DNA of 30,055 nt from NCBI GenBank assembly GCA_020847555.1, contig JADLBT010000113.1, forward strand, positions 1 through 30,055, written 5' to 3'. The notes below the pieces were generated by a model, which worked only from the letters and a program-made list of their open reading frames with translations, did not search any database and was not told where the DNA came from. The position numbers were made by a program, and so were the translations under genes. The stretch's first letter is position 1; the number at the start of each line of letters is the position of its first letter. This document shows, in pieces, positions 1-6,977 of the stretch. The stretch is from Gemmataceae bacterium (GTDB taxonomy: Bacteria; Planctomycetota; Planctomycetia; Gemmatales; Gemmataceae).

Positions 1-856
1 CTGGGCGATACCTAAAGTCCGGTTTGTTCACTTTGGGTTCAAGGCGATTGAGCATGAGGTTGATCATTGCCAATTTGATGAACGCTTCCGCCGACAACAC
101 CGTCCGCTCTCGGTCCTTGCTCAACCGCCTGCACTTGCCCAACCAGGCGAACGTGCGCTCCACCGTCCAACGGATCGGCAACTTCACCCAACCCACCGAC
201 CCATCCGGGCGGCGCACGATCACCAACTTCCAGCAGACGTTCTCGTCCACCCACTGGTAGAGGGTATGATTGTGGTACTTGTTGTCGGCAAACATCCGCT
301 CGACCTCGCTCATCGGCTGACCCTCCAGCCGGGCGAACACCTCGGCCGCCGCCTTGGCGTCATCCACGGCGGCGGCGGTCACCAGCACGGCCAGCAGCAA
401 ACCCATGCTGTCCACGACGATATGGCGCTTGCGGCCATCGACGTTCCTGGCGTTGTCTCGGCCGCGCTGCTCGCCGCCGGAGGTGGTATCGACCGACTGG
501 CTGTCCACGCTGGCCGTGGTCCTTGGCTGGTAGGGTTTCTCCTGGGTACGGCACTTGGTACGGAGCCGGTCGTGAATGCTGTCCAAAGTACCATGGTGCC
601 GCCACTCGTCAAAGTAACGCCAGACCGTGCTGCGTGGCGGGAAGTCTTCAGGCAAGTAACGCCACTGGCAGCCGGTGCGCAGCAAATAGAGGATGGCATC
701 GAGGACGTCCCGCACGTCGGTTTTGCGGGGTCGGCCACCGGGATAGACAGGGATGAGCGACTCGATCAACGCCCACTGCTCATCCGTCACGTCGCTGGGA
801 TACGTATGGTCTCGCATCCCTTTGACTTATGGAAACACCCCCTTATGGGACAGTCA
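1..856 (-). mobile_element. IS5-family insertion sequence, one end only
   Basis: The window begins inside an insertion sequence whose transposase reads leftward off the edge. The visible outer end is inferred near 853-856, where the minus strand reads TGACTGTCCCATAAG. A second CCATAAG lies 16 bases further in, just before the transposase start. The bases directly outside (857-860, CTAA) fit the YTAR target known for the IS427 group of the IS5 family, which is inference. The second terminal repeat and the duplicated target are outside the window. Confidence 0.75.
2..817 (-). CDS. IS5-family DDE transposase, partial at the left edge
   Basis: This gene encodes the transposase that cuts and joins the ends of its IS. 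Reading the minus strand from ATG at 817 gives 272 uninterrupted codons to the window edge, with no frameshift or stop. The DDE catalytic triad is visible as D105 (in VDSQSVD), D178 (in FADNKY) and E220 (in WTVERTFAWLG). The N-terminal part (DEQWALIESLIP, then CQWRYLP) is the usual IS5 DUF4096-like region, and the signature WLGKCRRLSKDRE follows the catalytic Glu. At 272 residues the protein is near the usual full length, so only a few C-terminal residues should be missing. It appears intact and potentially active. There is no good Shine-Dalgarno upstream, although AAAGGG directly abuts the ATG. Confidence 0.93.
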   Translation of the reverse strand, partial: MRDHTYPSDVTDEQWALIESLIPVYPGGRPRKTDVRDVLDAILYLLRTGCQWRYLPEDFPPRSTVWRYFDEWRHHGTLDSIHDRLRTKCRTQEKPYQPRTTASVDSQSVDTTSGGEQRGRDNARNVDGRKRHIVVDSMGLLLAVLVTAAAVDDAKAAAEVFARLEGQPMSEVERMFADNKYHNHTLYQWVDENVCWKLVIVRRPDGSVGWVKLPIRWTVERTFAWLGKCRRLSKDRERTVLSAEAFIKLAMINLMLNRLEPKVNKPDFRYRP

Positions 857-1128
857 CTAAGCCCGCAGTCGCCAGCCCTGCGAAGGAGTACCTCTCCATC
901 AAGGAAGCGGCGGCGCTTTCCGGCCTCTCTGCGACCACCATCCGGCGAGCGGTCCGCGCGGGCAGTCTCCCCGCCTCAGACACTGGCACCGCTCTACATC
1001 CTCATTACCGGATTGCAAAAGCAGACTTTGTTGCCTGGATGGAGAAGAAAAAGGGCGGGGCCGGAGCCCCGCCCGAGATCCCGGTTCACCAGCGGAAGAT
1101 CAAGAGTCGGCACTTCGGGGAAATATAG
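829..1128 (+). CDS. excisionase-like helix-turn-helix DNA-binding protein
   Basis: This 99-residue protein has a MerR/excisionase-type winged helix-turn-helix: EYLSIKEAAALSGLSATTIRRAVRAG, a short wing, then HYRIAKADFVAWMEKKK. Proteins of this type act as recombination directionality factors or small regulators, and the convergent integrase next door supports the former. The 3' ends overlap by 29 bp. The only usable in-frame start is ATG 829, which lies inside the inferred IS end (829-856). Downstream of it there is no in-frame ATG, GTG or TTG before the HTH domain. No ribosome-binding site precedes 829. The native start has therefore probably been lost to the IS insertion, and the gene may be silent or expressed from IS sequence. 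The first ten or so residues are likely not native. Confidence 0.6.
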   Translation: METPPYGTVTKPAVASPAKEYLSIKEAAALSGLSATTIRRAVRAGSLPASDTGTALHPHYRIAKADFVAWMEKKKGGAGAPPEIPVHQRKIKSRHFGEI

Positions 1129-2164
1129 TCGCCGTGGCCTCAAGGGCGGCTTTCCGCAGATCAGGGTTCGCCAGATGGATGTACTTCTGCGTCATCTTGG
1201 GGTCGGTGTGCCCCATCAGTTCCGCCAGCCGGCGGTCGGACACGCCCGCCGCAGCTGCCCTCGACCCGAAGGTGTGTCGGGTCGTGTACAGCACGATCTG
1301 CTCGCCGTTCTCGTCCGGCTCGATTCCGGCCCTCTCCCGCAGCCGTCTGATCCGACAACGCAGGGCGTTGTACTGCCACGGCTGCCCGTCGCTGTTGAGG
1401 AAAACTCGTTCGCCCCGCCCGTAGTGGTCCAGGCGCCAGCGGAGCAGTTTCTCCGCGGCCGGGGGCAGGTGAATGATGCGGGGCTTCTTGACCTTGGCCG
1501 TCCGACGGCTCTTGTGTTGTCGGATGACCAAAACGTGATTGTCGAAATCCACTTCCTCCCACTTCAGGCGACAGAACTCGCCCGGCCGGATGCCAGTGAG
1601 CCGGAAGAAGAGGAGTACTTGGCGGAACAGGGGATCGCCGTTTCGCAAGAAGGTCGAGAACTCATCGCCGGTAAAGACCCTTTCCCTGCCCTCGGCGTGC
1701 AACTTCGGCACCTTTTGCAGCGGGTTTCGGGGCAGCAGGTCGTGCTTCAGGCCCCAACTCCAGCACGTCTTCACCGCGACGACGGCATGGTTGACGGTGC
1801 AGTTCGACAGTCCCCGTTGCTTGAGGTCGGTCTTCCATCCCTCCAGGTCCAGCGAGCGAATCTCCCTCGCCCGCCGCTTGCCGTGTTCCTTGACCCAGCG
1901 GCCCAGCCAGTCCTTGTAATCGGCGAACGTCTTTTCGGCCCGGTGGATCTCGACCCAGTCCAGGAACTTCTCGCACAACTCCCAGACCGCCAGTTGCGGG
2001 GTGGTCTTGCCCTGCGGGGCGTAGGCAGAATTCGCGAGCAACTCGCGGAGAGCCTGCACGGCCTCCTTGCGGTTGGGCTTGCCTTCGGCGAGCTTCGTTC
2101 GCTGACCCCCTACGTCGGTGACCCACCAGCCCCGGTGAAAAAATGGCTTCGGCTGACGCGGCAT
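1100..2164 (-). CDS. tyrosine-type site-specific integrase
   Basis: This is a phage-integrase-family recombinase that would insert and excise the element at the neighbouring tRNA gene. The start ATG at 2164 gives 354 residues and has AAAGGGG about 5 bases upstream; the reading frame stays open further upstream but without protein-like sequence. An N-terminal SAM-like core-binding domain spans about 60-145. The catalytic domain holds R193 (TGIRPGE), K218 (QHKSRR), R296 (TTRHTF), H319 (LMGHT) and the nucleophile Y328 (MTQKYIHL). The box II position that is often His reads Tyr (YTTR), as in many integrases. The start codon lies about 200 bp from the tRNA-Pro 3' end, the usual layout of tRNA-targeted islands. 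The gene is intact. Confidence 0.92.
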   Translation of the reverse strand: MPRQPKPFFHRGWWVTDVGGQRTKLAEGKPNRKEAVQALRELLANSAYAPQGKTTPQLAVWELCEKFLDWVEIHRAEKTFADYKDWLGRWVKEHGKRRAREIRSLDLEGWKTDLKQRGLSNCTVNHAVVAVKTCWSWGLKHDLLPRNPLQKVPKLHAEGRERVFTGDEFSTFLRNGDPLFRQVLLFFRLTGIRPGEFCRLKWEEVDFDNHVLVIRQHKSRRTAKVKKPRIIHLPPAAEKLLRWRLDHYGRGERVFLNSDGQPWQYNALRCRIRRLRERAGIEPDENGEQIVLYTTRHTFGSRAAAAGVSDRRLAELMGHTDPKMTQKYIHLANPDLRKAALEATATIFPRSADS

Positions 2165-2270
2165 GGATGCCCCTTTCAACAAGAAGGTTCTTGCTGCGGT
2201 AGCATCCGCGGGAGGGGGAACGGTCGTGGATTGGCGTCTCACCGTTCTCCCTTCCTTCTTCGTATCCCGG

Positions 2271-2294
2271 AAAACTGGCAACGAAAACTGGCAA
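2271..2294. repeat. tandem 11-bp direct repeats, possible arm-type sites
   Basis: AAAACTGGCAA occurs at 2271-2281 and again at 2284-2294, a 13-bp periodicity, followed by GTGCCAG, which is a partial inverted copy. The repeats sit between the integrase start and the tRNA 3' end. Short direct repeats in that position are typical of integrase arm-type or excisionase binding sites. This role is inferred. Confidence 0.4.
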
Positions 2295-2321
2295 GTGCCA
2301 GGAATCCCGGTTTTCAAAGAA

Positions 2322-2360
2322 GGAAGGCCAGCCGCAACCTGTTGTCACGACTGGCCTTCC
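2322..2360 (-). terminator. hairpin downstream of tRNA-Pro
   Basis: GGAAGGCCAG (2322-2331) and CTGGCCTTCC (2351-2360) form a perfect 10-bp stem with a 19-nt loop. Read on the minus strand, it starts 6 nt after the tRNA 3' end and is followed by TTCTTTG. It is a candidate intrinsic terminator for the tRNA transcript, although the loop is long and the T run is interrupted. A role in the attachment site is also possible. Confidence 0.45.
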
Positions 2361-2365
2361 GAATG

Positions 2366-2388
2366 TCGGGGCGACTGGATTCGAACCA
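2366..2388. other. probable integration attachment site at the tRNA 3' end
   Basis: The T-arm and acceptor 3' strand of tRNA-Pro are the usual crossover for tyrosine integrases. The integrase gene directly adjoins this side, so the element extends leftward past the window edge. No second copy of this 3' end is visible in the window, so the opposite att site must lie outside it. Confidence 0.45.
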
Positions 2389-2440
2389 GCGACCTCCTGA
2401 ACCCCATTCAGGCGCGCTAGCCAAACTGCGCCACGCCCCG
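2366..2440 (-). tRNA. tRNA-Pro (anticodon GGG)
   Basis: The minus strand from 2440 to 2366 folds into a full cloverleaf of 75 nt. The acceptor stem pairs CGGGGCG with CGCCCCG, starting with the C1-G72 pair typical of bacterial tRNA-Pro, and the discriminator is A. The D arm is GCGC/GCGC. The anticodon stem CCTGA/TCAGG encloses loop ATGGGGT, giving anticodon GGG. The T arm has loop TTCGAAT. CCA is not encoded. The 3' half faces the integrase gene and is the probable attB/attL identity block. Confidence 0.95.
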
Positions 2441-2446
2441 TGTTTT

Positions 2447-2473
2447 CAGGTAAGTTCTTGACGAACTTACCTG
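2447..2473. repeat. perfect 11-bp inverted repeat upstream of tRNA-Pro
   Basis: CAGGTAAGTTC (2447-2457) and GAACTTACCTG (2463-2473) are exact reverse complements around the 5-nt spacer TTGAC. In the tRNA transcript the hairpin would end 6 nt before the mature 5' end. It could be an operator, a processing signal or a leftover terminator; the sequence does not decide. Confidence 0.6.
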
Positions 2474-2485
2474 TTGAGGTGTCAG

Positions 2486-2545
2486 TTATGTTATTAAATC
2501 ACCACCGTTTTTCAAGATCGACTCCAGGATTTCCTGCGCGTTCAT
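2486..2545 (-). pseudogene. possible N-terminal remnant of an element-borne gene
   Basis: The minus strand from ATG 2545 encodes the 19-residue peptide MNAQEILESILKNGGDLIT and then stops (TAA). From memory it resembles the beginning of small planctomycete proteins with a TubC-like N-terminal docking fold. Such proteins continue for 60 or more residues, so this would be a truncated remnant. The same bases contain the candidate tRNA promoter, so coding resemblance could be coincidental. Confidence 0.2.
2488..2515 (-). promoter_or_regulatory. candidate sigma-70-like promoter for tRNA-Pro
   Basis: On the minus strand TTGAAA (2515-2510) and TAACAT (2493-2488) are separated by 16 bp, in an AT-rich patch that stands out from the surrounding GC-rich DNA. 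Transcription would begin about 40 nt before the tRNA and run through the inverted repeat at 2447-2473. Confidence 0.4.
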
Positions 2546-2781
2546 CGACCGAACCAATCCGGGCCGGCAAGCCTCACCATGTGCCAATTCATGGTCCTCC
2601 AGCGCCGGCGCGGTCAGGCTTCGGCCCGAGGGGGCGGTCGCCCGTACTCCTCCCTGCCGCTGCCCAGCAACGCAAAGCAGCGGTGCCGCTCGACGAGCGA
2701 TGTAGCCGCTGCACCTCAATCCACTGCGGTCGTCACAACGGACCGCTCGACTGGTTGCTCGAAGCTTGACGCGGGCTGGCG

Positions 2782-4401
2782 TTACGGCAGATCCCGCGAC
2801 ACGTCAAACCGGCGGAAGGCTATCCCGAGGAGGGGCACCACAGCGCCCGCACAGCCGGCCAGCACCAGCCACGCCACGATTCCTCCACCTACCCAGTTCT
2901 CACCCAGCACCAGGAAGGCCACCAGCCCGGCCAGGAAGGCCAGCAGCAGGAACACTTCCAGCACCAGCAGTTTCGCCATCCACAGGACGACCTGCCGCCC
3001 GATCATTTGCAGATCGCCAGGGGCCGCCGCGTGGCGCGTCGGGAACCACAGAAACAGCAGGTTGTCGGCCTCGAACACCAACAGGTTCACTACCGGCAGG
3101 AAGACCGCACCGGCCAGCAGGACTGGCTCCACACGTTGCCAGCACACTTGCAGCCCGCCGACCAGCAGGAACTGAAACCCCGTCAGCAGCGCCACCGGGA
3201 CGAGTACCTGCCCCAGCACGAGACGCTCGGTTGGGATCGGGAAGGTCTTCAGGAGCTCCATCCGGTCCAGATCGAGCCGGAAGTCGAACGGAAGCAGTGT
3301 CGATACCACCAGCCCCAACGCCCCCATCATCCCCACCGCGAACAAAGCGGCCCGCTCGCCCGGCCACGCTCGCCCGCTGAGCACCGCCGGAGTCACGAAC
3401 AACACGACGATGAGCCCCACCGACAGCAGCGCCGACGGGGTGCGCAGCGCCGTCACTAGCTGCCGCCAGGCGATCGGCCCACACCCGCCCCACCACGGCA
3501 GCGACGGAATCTTCAACCGCGCCTTGCCGGACGGAACGAAGCCACCCACCGCCGAACCGCCCCGGCGCAACCGCTCCTGCCGCGCGTACACCCGTTCGCT
3601 CACCGCCGCTGACGCCTCCAGGTAGTGGGCGTCGAGGACGAACACCAGTCCGATCAGGAGCAGATCGACCAGCAGACCGAGTCCGGCCCACTGGAGCAGA
3701 TCCGGCCACACGACCTCCGCCGTGAAGGCGTTCACAAACCAGCTGAACGGCGCCAGTAACACCTGAGCGACGGCGGATTGTTCCACCGCCTCCAGACGCT
3801 CCCGCCAGTCGCGGTCGGCCAGGTCCACCGCGGCGGGCAGCAGTCCCGCCGCGACCGCCGCGAGCAGCAGGAGCAGAAGCACCCGGCGCTGCCGGTTGTA
3901 CGCCCGCACCCCGATCGCGCTCGCAAGCAGCGTGAGGACCATCGGCACGAGTTGCAGGAACGCCATGGTCAGCACCATGCCGACCATCCCGGACAGCACG
4001 CCGGCCGCGTACCTCCGCAGAAACAGGGAAAACACGACGGCGCTGAGCAGAGCGCTGCCGAGGGTGGACGCAAGCCTGTACGCGAGGATCTGGCGCCGGC
4101 TCAGCGGGGCGGGGAACAGGAAGTTCACCTCCGCGGCGCTGAAGGCGAGCGCTCCCTCCGAGGAGAGCAGGAGGTTCAAGACGCAGTAGCAGGCCAGAGC
4201 GAGGGGGCCGTAGCGGCGCACCTCGACCAGGTGTTGCCCCGCCTTCGCGTCCTGGAACAGCCAGGCCACGACCCACGGCAGAAAGACCAGCGCTCCCACG
4301 GCCGCCAGCAGCGCGCCGCGCACCGTCCCGAGGTTGCGACCGACTCGCCGCAGCCAGCCGCGCACCCGGAGTCGGGCCAGCAACCACAGCGCCCGGTCCA
4401 C
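2782..4401 (-). CDS. ABC exporter membrane subunit
   Basis: This 539-residue integral membrane protein is the permease partner of the ATPase encoded just upstream. Many hydrophobic segments are visible, starting with [21 protein letters not shown] and ending with the C-terminal [20 protein letters not shown], plus a long soluble stretch in the middle. A conserved-looking patch near the C-terminal third ([10 protein letters not shown], then [11 protein letters not shown]) fits, from memory, the putative ABC exporter family seen in planctomycetes. I chose GTG 4401 because it follows the ATPase stop by one base (TGACGTG), implying translational coupling. An upstream ATG at 4470 would overlap the ATPase by 68 bp. 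The substrate is unknown. Confidence 0.82.
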   Translation of the reverse strand: MDRALWLLARLRVRGWLRRVGRNLGTVRGALLAAVGALVFLPWVVAWLFQDAKAGQHLVEVRRYGPLALACYCVLNLLLSSEGALAFSAAEVNFLFPAPLSRRQILAYRLASTLGSALLSAVVFSLFLRRYAAGVLSGMVGMVLTMAFLQLVPMVLTLLASAIGVRAYNRQRRVLLLLLLAAVAAGLLPAAVDLADRDWRERLEAVEQSAVAQVLLAPFSWFVNAFTAEVVWPDLLQWAGLGLLVDLLLIGLVFVLDAHYLEASAAVSERVYARQERLRRGGSAVGGFVPSGKARLKIPSLPWWGGCGPIAWRQLVTALRTPSALLSVGLIVVLFVTPAVLSGRAWPGERAALFAVGMMGALGLVVSTLLPFDFRLDLDRMELLKTFPIPTERLVLGQVLVPVALLTGFQFLLVGGLQVCWQRVEPVLLAGAVFLPVVNLLVFEADNLLFLWFPTRHAAAPGDLQMIGRQVVLWMAKLLVLEVFLLLAFLAGLVAFLVLGENWVGGGIVAWLVLAGCAGAVVPLLGIAFRRFDVSRDLP

Positions 4402-4402
4402 G

Positions 4403-5194
4403 TCACGCCCCCCCGCCCGCGTGCGGTCCCGGCTGCGGTCGATCGAGGGCGGCCAACGCGGCGTGCCCATCGGCCTCGGTCAGCCGGAAGAACAGATCCT
4501 CAAGCGTCTCCTGGCGGCCCGCTTCCGTCACCTGGCGGCGCAGGTCGGCGAGCCTCTCGTGCAGCAACTGCCGGCCGCGGTGCAGCACCAGGACCGACGT
4601 ACACAGATCCTCAACCAGCGACAGCAGGTGGGACGAGACCATCACCGCTGCCCCGTCAGCCGCCCGCCGCTGGATCGAGTCCTTCATGGTCCGGATGCCG
4701 CGCGGATCCAGGCCCGTCAGCGGTTCGTCGAGCAGGATGGCCCGCGGTCGATGCAGGTATCCGCAGCCGATCGCGACCTTCTGCCGCATCCCACGCGACA
4801 GTTCGCTTGTCAGCGCGTCGCGCTTCTCCGTCAACTCGAACTGCCGGAGGAGTTCCTCCGCGGCCGGTTCCCAGTCGGCGACCCGGTACAGGGCGGCGAC
4901 GAAGCGCAGGTGCTCCCAGACAGTGAGGTGGTCGAACAGACGCGGGTCATCGGGGACGTAGGCGAGGGCGGCCTTGGCGGCGACCGGATCGCGAACGATG
5001 TCATGGCCGGCGAGCAGCAACCGGCCGCGCGTCGGCTTCAGGATCCCCGCCAGGGCGCGCAGCGTGGTCGTCTTCCCGGCTCCGTTCGGGCCGACCAGGC
5101 CGAGGATCTCGCCGGGCGGGACGGCGAAGGTGATGCCCGCGACGGCCACGAAGTCGCCGTAGGTTTTGTGGTAATCCTCGACGACGATCGACAC
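4403..5194 (-). CDS. ABC transporter ATP-binding protein
   Basis: This 263-residue ATPase drives the adjacent exporter. Walker A is GPNGAGKT (35-42), the signature is LSRGMRQKV (132-140), Walker B is AILLDEP (152-158), the D-loop is GLDPRG and the switch His is H189 (SSHLL). The Q-loop position reads YVPDDPRLF, a variant common in ABC-2 type and Na+/drug exporters. The start is GTG 5194, preceded by GGTGGAGGG at good spacing; the frame stays open for 16 more codons upstream but those residues are low-complexity. It is the first gene of a two-gene operon with the permease, separated by one base. Drug, lipid or peptide export are all possible. Confidence 0.93.
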   Translation of the reverse strand: MSIVVEDYHKTYGDFVAVAGITFAVPPGEILGLVGPNGAGKTTTLRALAGILKPTRGRLLLAGHDIVRDPVAAKAALAYVPDDPRLFDHLTVWEHLRFVAALYRVADWEPAAEELLRQFELTEKRDALTSELSRGMRQKVAIGCGYLHRPRAILLDEPLTGLDPRGIRTMKDSIQRRAADGAAVMVSSHLLSLVEDLCTSVLVLHRGRQLLHERLADLRRQVTEAGRQETLEDLFFRLTEADGHAALAALDRPQPGPHAGGGA

Positions 5195-5228
5195 GCAAGA
5201 CCCTCCACCGGCGCCACCTTGCCGCTGA

Positions 5229-5297
5229 GAGCAGGCGGACACAACCCGGCGGGCCGTCGCTTACGCTGCCGGCCCGCCGGGTTGTGTCCGCCTGCTC
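5229..5297. repeat. perfect 27-bp inverted repeat with GCGTAAGC-type loop
   Basis: Positions 5229-5255 and 5271-5297 are exact reverse complements (27 bp), containing GGACACAACCCGGCGGG on the left arm. The 15-nt loop reads GTCGCTTACGCTGCC. The loop motif recurs, inverted, at 24241-24256, with GGACA/TGTCC ends in both places, so this is a dispersed repeat family. It lies between the divergent ATPase and SIS genes, overlapping the ATPase upstream region. Confidence 0.85.
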
Positions 5298-5449
5298 GTA
5301 ACCTACACGCCCCGGGACCAACGTCCACCGCCGCCCTGTCCGCACCGGCAGGGACGTCTGGTCGGACAGCCTGGCTGTGCGGTAAGATCCGTGCATCCGC
5401 TGCGCCCGCCTGGATCGGACGGGGCGGCAGGGTTTTGGAGAGAGCGCAC

Positions 5450-6052
5450 ATGCTTGGAGTGAAACTGGACGTCCGCCCGTTCCTCGACCGCGTCGGCCAG
5501 GAACTGGGGCGCCTCGACTCCGCCGCGGTCCGGGCGCTGGCGGACGGCATCCACGACTGTTACCGCAGCGGCCGGCTGGTCTTCCTGATCGGCAACGGCG
5601 GCAGCGGCTCGAACGCCTCGCATTTCTGCGAGGATCTCGGCAAAGGCACCCTGACGCGCAAGGACTTTGACGACGACGGCAAGAAGCGGCTGCGCGTCCT
5701 GAGTCTGACCGACAACACGCCGTACATCCTCGCCTGGGGCAACGACGAGGGGTTCGACCGCGTGTTCGTCGAGCAACTGAAGAACCTGGCGTCGCCGGGC
5801 GACCTGCTGATCGCGATCAGCGGGTCGGGGAACAGTCCGAACATCCTGCGCGCGGTCGAGTGGGCCAACCGCAACGGGCTGAAGACGTTCGGCTGCACCG
5901 GGTTCAATGGTGGGAAGCTGCGCGCGCTGGCCCATCACGGGTTGCACGTGCCGCTGGACGACATGGGCATCGTGGAGACCATTCACCTGGCGGCGTTCCA
6001 CTGGGTGGTGGACAACCTGCACGCGCGGATCGGGCTGCAACAGGGGGCGTAA
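5450..6052 (+). CDS. SIS-domain sugar isomerase, GmhA-like
   Basis: This 200-residue protein has a single SIS (sugar isomerase) domain close in size to sedoheptulose-7-phosphate isomerase GmhA, which makes D-glycero-D-manno-heptose 7-phosphate for LPS heptose. The phosphosugar-binding motifs are [12 protein letters not shown] (48-59) and SGSGNSPNI (124-132). Near the C-terminus, E176 and H179 (VETIH) occupy the place of the metal-binding Gln/His pair of GmhA, with Glu instead of Gln. ATG 5450 has GGAGAGAG upstream; residues upstream in the open frame are not protein-like. No other heptose genes are nearby, so the exact substrate is uncertain (GmhA or a DiaA-like regulator). The gene ends directly in a REP-like repeat. 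Confidence 0.85.
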   Translation: MLGVKLDVRPFLDRVGQELGRLDSAAVRALADGIHDCYRSGRLVFLIGNGGSGSNASHFCEDLGKGTLTRKDFDDDGKKRLRVLSLTDNTPYILAWGNDEGFDRVFVEQLKNLASPGDLLIAISGSGNSPNILRAVEWANRNGLKTFGCTGFNGGKLRALAHHGLHVPLDDMGIVETIHLAAFHWVVDNLHARIGLQQGA

Positions 6053-6102
6053 AGCCCACGGGTGGCGTCCCGTGGGTGGGCGCCTGGCCCACGAGCTTTG
6101 GA
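6051..6102. repeat. GCCCACGGG palindromic repeat, copy 1
   Basis: The repeat begins at the SIS-gene stop codon: AAAGCCCACGGG, then TGGCGT, then CCCGTGGG. CCCACGGG (6055-6062) pairs with CCCGTGGG (6069-6076). A degenerate second half (GGCCCACGAGCTTTGG) follows to 6102. It shares its core with copies at 9252, 14020, 16726 and 19457. Confidence 0.8.
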
Positions 6103-6127
6103 GAAGGACAGGGTCTGCGCGCAGGCG

Positions 6128-6156
6128 CTTGAGGTTGGCAGGGGGTTCCGGTACGC
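6128..6156 (+). promoter_or_regulatory. candidate promoter for the 67-residue protein gene
   Basis: TTGAGG (6128-6133) and TACGCT (6151-6156) are 17 bp apart, about 44 bp upstream of the start codon at 6200. It is a match to a sigma-70-like consensus by eye only. Confidence 0.35.
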
Positions 6157-6199
6157 TGGGTGAGTCGCCCCTCCCTTTCAGCCCCGAGAGGTAACTGTC

Positions 6200-6403
6200 A
6201 TGTCCACCGAAGGCGCCGACCGTCAGCAGCAGAAGGTCAACGAGTTCATGCGGCTGCTACCCCTGACTCTCGCCATCGCCGGCCTGCCCGAGGCCGAGGC
6301 CGGGCGCTACTTCAACGAGGGCCAGATGGAGAACCGCGTCGCGAGCCTGCGTGCCGCCTACAAGGTCGCGCGGCAGGTCATTCTCGACATCGTCAAGTCC
6401 TGA
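6200..6403 (+). CDS. conserved-looking small protein, 67 residues
   Basis: I do not recognise a named family. The protein is soluble, with no signal peptide or membrane segment, and looks mainly helical: QQQKVNEFMRLLPLTLAIAGLPEAEAGRYF, then ENRVASLRAAYKVARQVILDIV. ATG 6200 has GAGAGG at suitable spacing, and the downstream convergent acpS gene starts its 3' end only 18 bp away, so the gene is tightly packed, which supports a real gene. A planctomycete-specific small protein is likely. Its function is unknown. Confidence 0.75.
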   Translation: MSTEGADRQQQKVNEFMRLLPLTLAIAGLPEAEAGRYFNEGQMENRVASLRAAYKVARQVILDIVKS

Positions 6404-6421
6404 GCGCGCCCGGATCGTGAA

Positions 6422-6835
6422 TCAGTCCGTCTCGAACGGCGCCAGCAGCGTGGTGTCACGCACCGCCAGCGCGTGGGCGGTGGCGTAGGCGCGACAGTGG
6501 GAGATGGACAGCAGGATCTGGCCGATACGTATCTGCTCGGCCTGGTCCCGGGAGGTGCCACGCAGGTAGACGCGCGGCTTGCCGTCGTGGTCGTTGCGCA
6601 CCTCGATGTCGGTCCAGCACATGCCGCGCCGCCAGCCCGTCCCCAGGCACTTGAAGACCGCCTCCTTGGCCGCCCAGCGCCCGGCAAAGTGTTCCGTCGC
6701 GTGCTTGCGGCGCTGACAGTACCGGACCTCGAGCGGGGTGAAGACGCGCGTCAGGAACAGTTCGCCGTGCTGCTCGATCATCCGCCCGATGCGCAGGCAT
6801 TCGACGATGTCCGTCCCGATCCCGACGATTTCCAT
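6422..6835 (-). CDS. acpS: holo-[acyl-carrier-protein] synthase
   Basis: AcpS transfers 4'-phosphopantetheine from CoA to the serine of acyl carrier protein, activating fatty-acid synthesis in the cytoplasm. The 137-residue product starts with the diagnostic GIGTDIVE (5-12), which carries the metal-binding Asp, and has the second motif FAGRWAAKEAVFKCLGTG (50-67) with the KEA metal/phosphate site. The C-terminal half ends in the family-typical LLSISHCRAYATAHALA. The length matches the AcpS family (about 120-140). ATG 6835 is preceded by GGGAGGAC; the open frame extends far upstream without family-like sequence. It is divergent from the uvrD-like gene and convergent with the 67-residue protein gene. 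Confidence 0.96.
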   Translation of the reverse strand: MEIVGIGTDIVECLRIGRMIEQHGELFLTRVFTPLEVRYCQRRKHATEHFAGRWAAKEAVFKCLGTGWRRGMCWTDIEVRNDHDGKPRVYLRGTSRDQAEQIRIGQILLSISHCRAYATAHALAVRDTTLLAPFETD

Positions 6836-6892
6836 GACCGTAACGTCCTCCCGCCACCGCGTGCGCCCCCTGCTGATCTTAGCAAAGGCCCG

Positions 6893-6936
6893 CCGCGAGT
6901 GTAAAATGCAACTTTTTACGGGCTGACGACTCGCGG
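6893..6936. promoter_or_regulatory. nested inverted repeats in the acpS/helicase divergent region
   Basis: CCGCGAGT (6893-6900) pairs with ACTCGCGG (6929-6936). Inside it GTAAAA (6901-6906) pairs with TTTTAC (6914-6919). The structure lies in the 142-bp divergent region. It may be an operator or an RNA hairpin in the helicase leader; no promoter consensus is clear. Confidence 0.35.
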
Positions 6937-6977
6937 GTTCCAGCCCACAGGCGCTGACACGGCAAGGAGCTGCGCGC

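Larger units (their letters stand above)
2441..2781. other. intergenic stretch between tRNA-Pro and the ABC permease
   Basis: These 341 bases hold no convincing gene. On the tRNA side there is a perfect inverted repeat (2447-2473), a plausible minus-strand promoter (2488-2515) and a short coding remnant (2486-2545). The part from 2560 to 2780 is GC-rich, and its open frames lack family-like sequence or ribosome-binding sites. A local AT-rich patch covers roughly 2480-2520. Confidence 0.6.

Noticed and set aside
266..2461. 731-residue plus-strand frame through the IS, integrase and tRNA
   Set aside because: It is antisense to the transposase, integrase and tRNA, and its sequence resembles no family.
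2579..3380. Plus-strand frames in the gap and over the ABC permease
   Set aside because: Low-complexity Arg/Ser/Thr/Pro content; the minus frame is the recognisable membrane protein.
4334..5449. Upstream extension of the SIS-protein frame
   Set aside because: It overlaps the ABC genes antisense; ATG 5450 has a ribosome-binding site and family-typical length.
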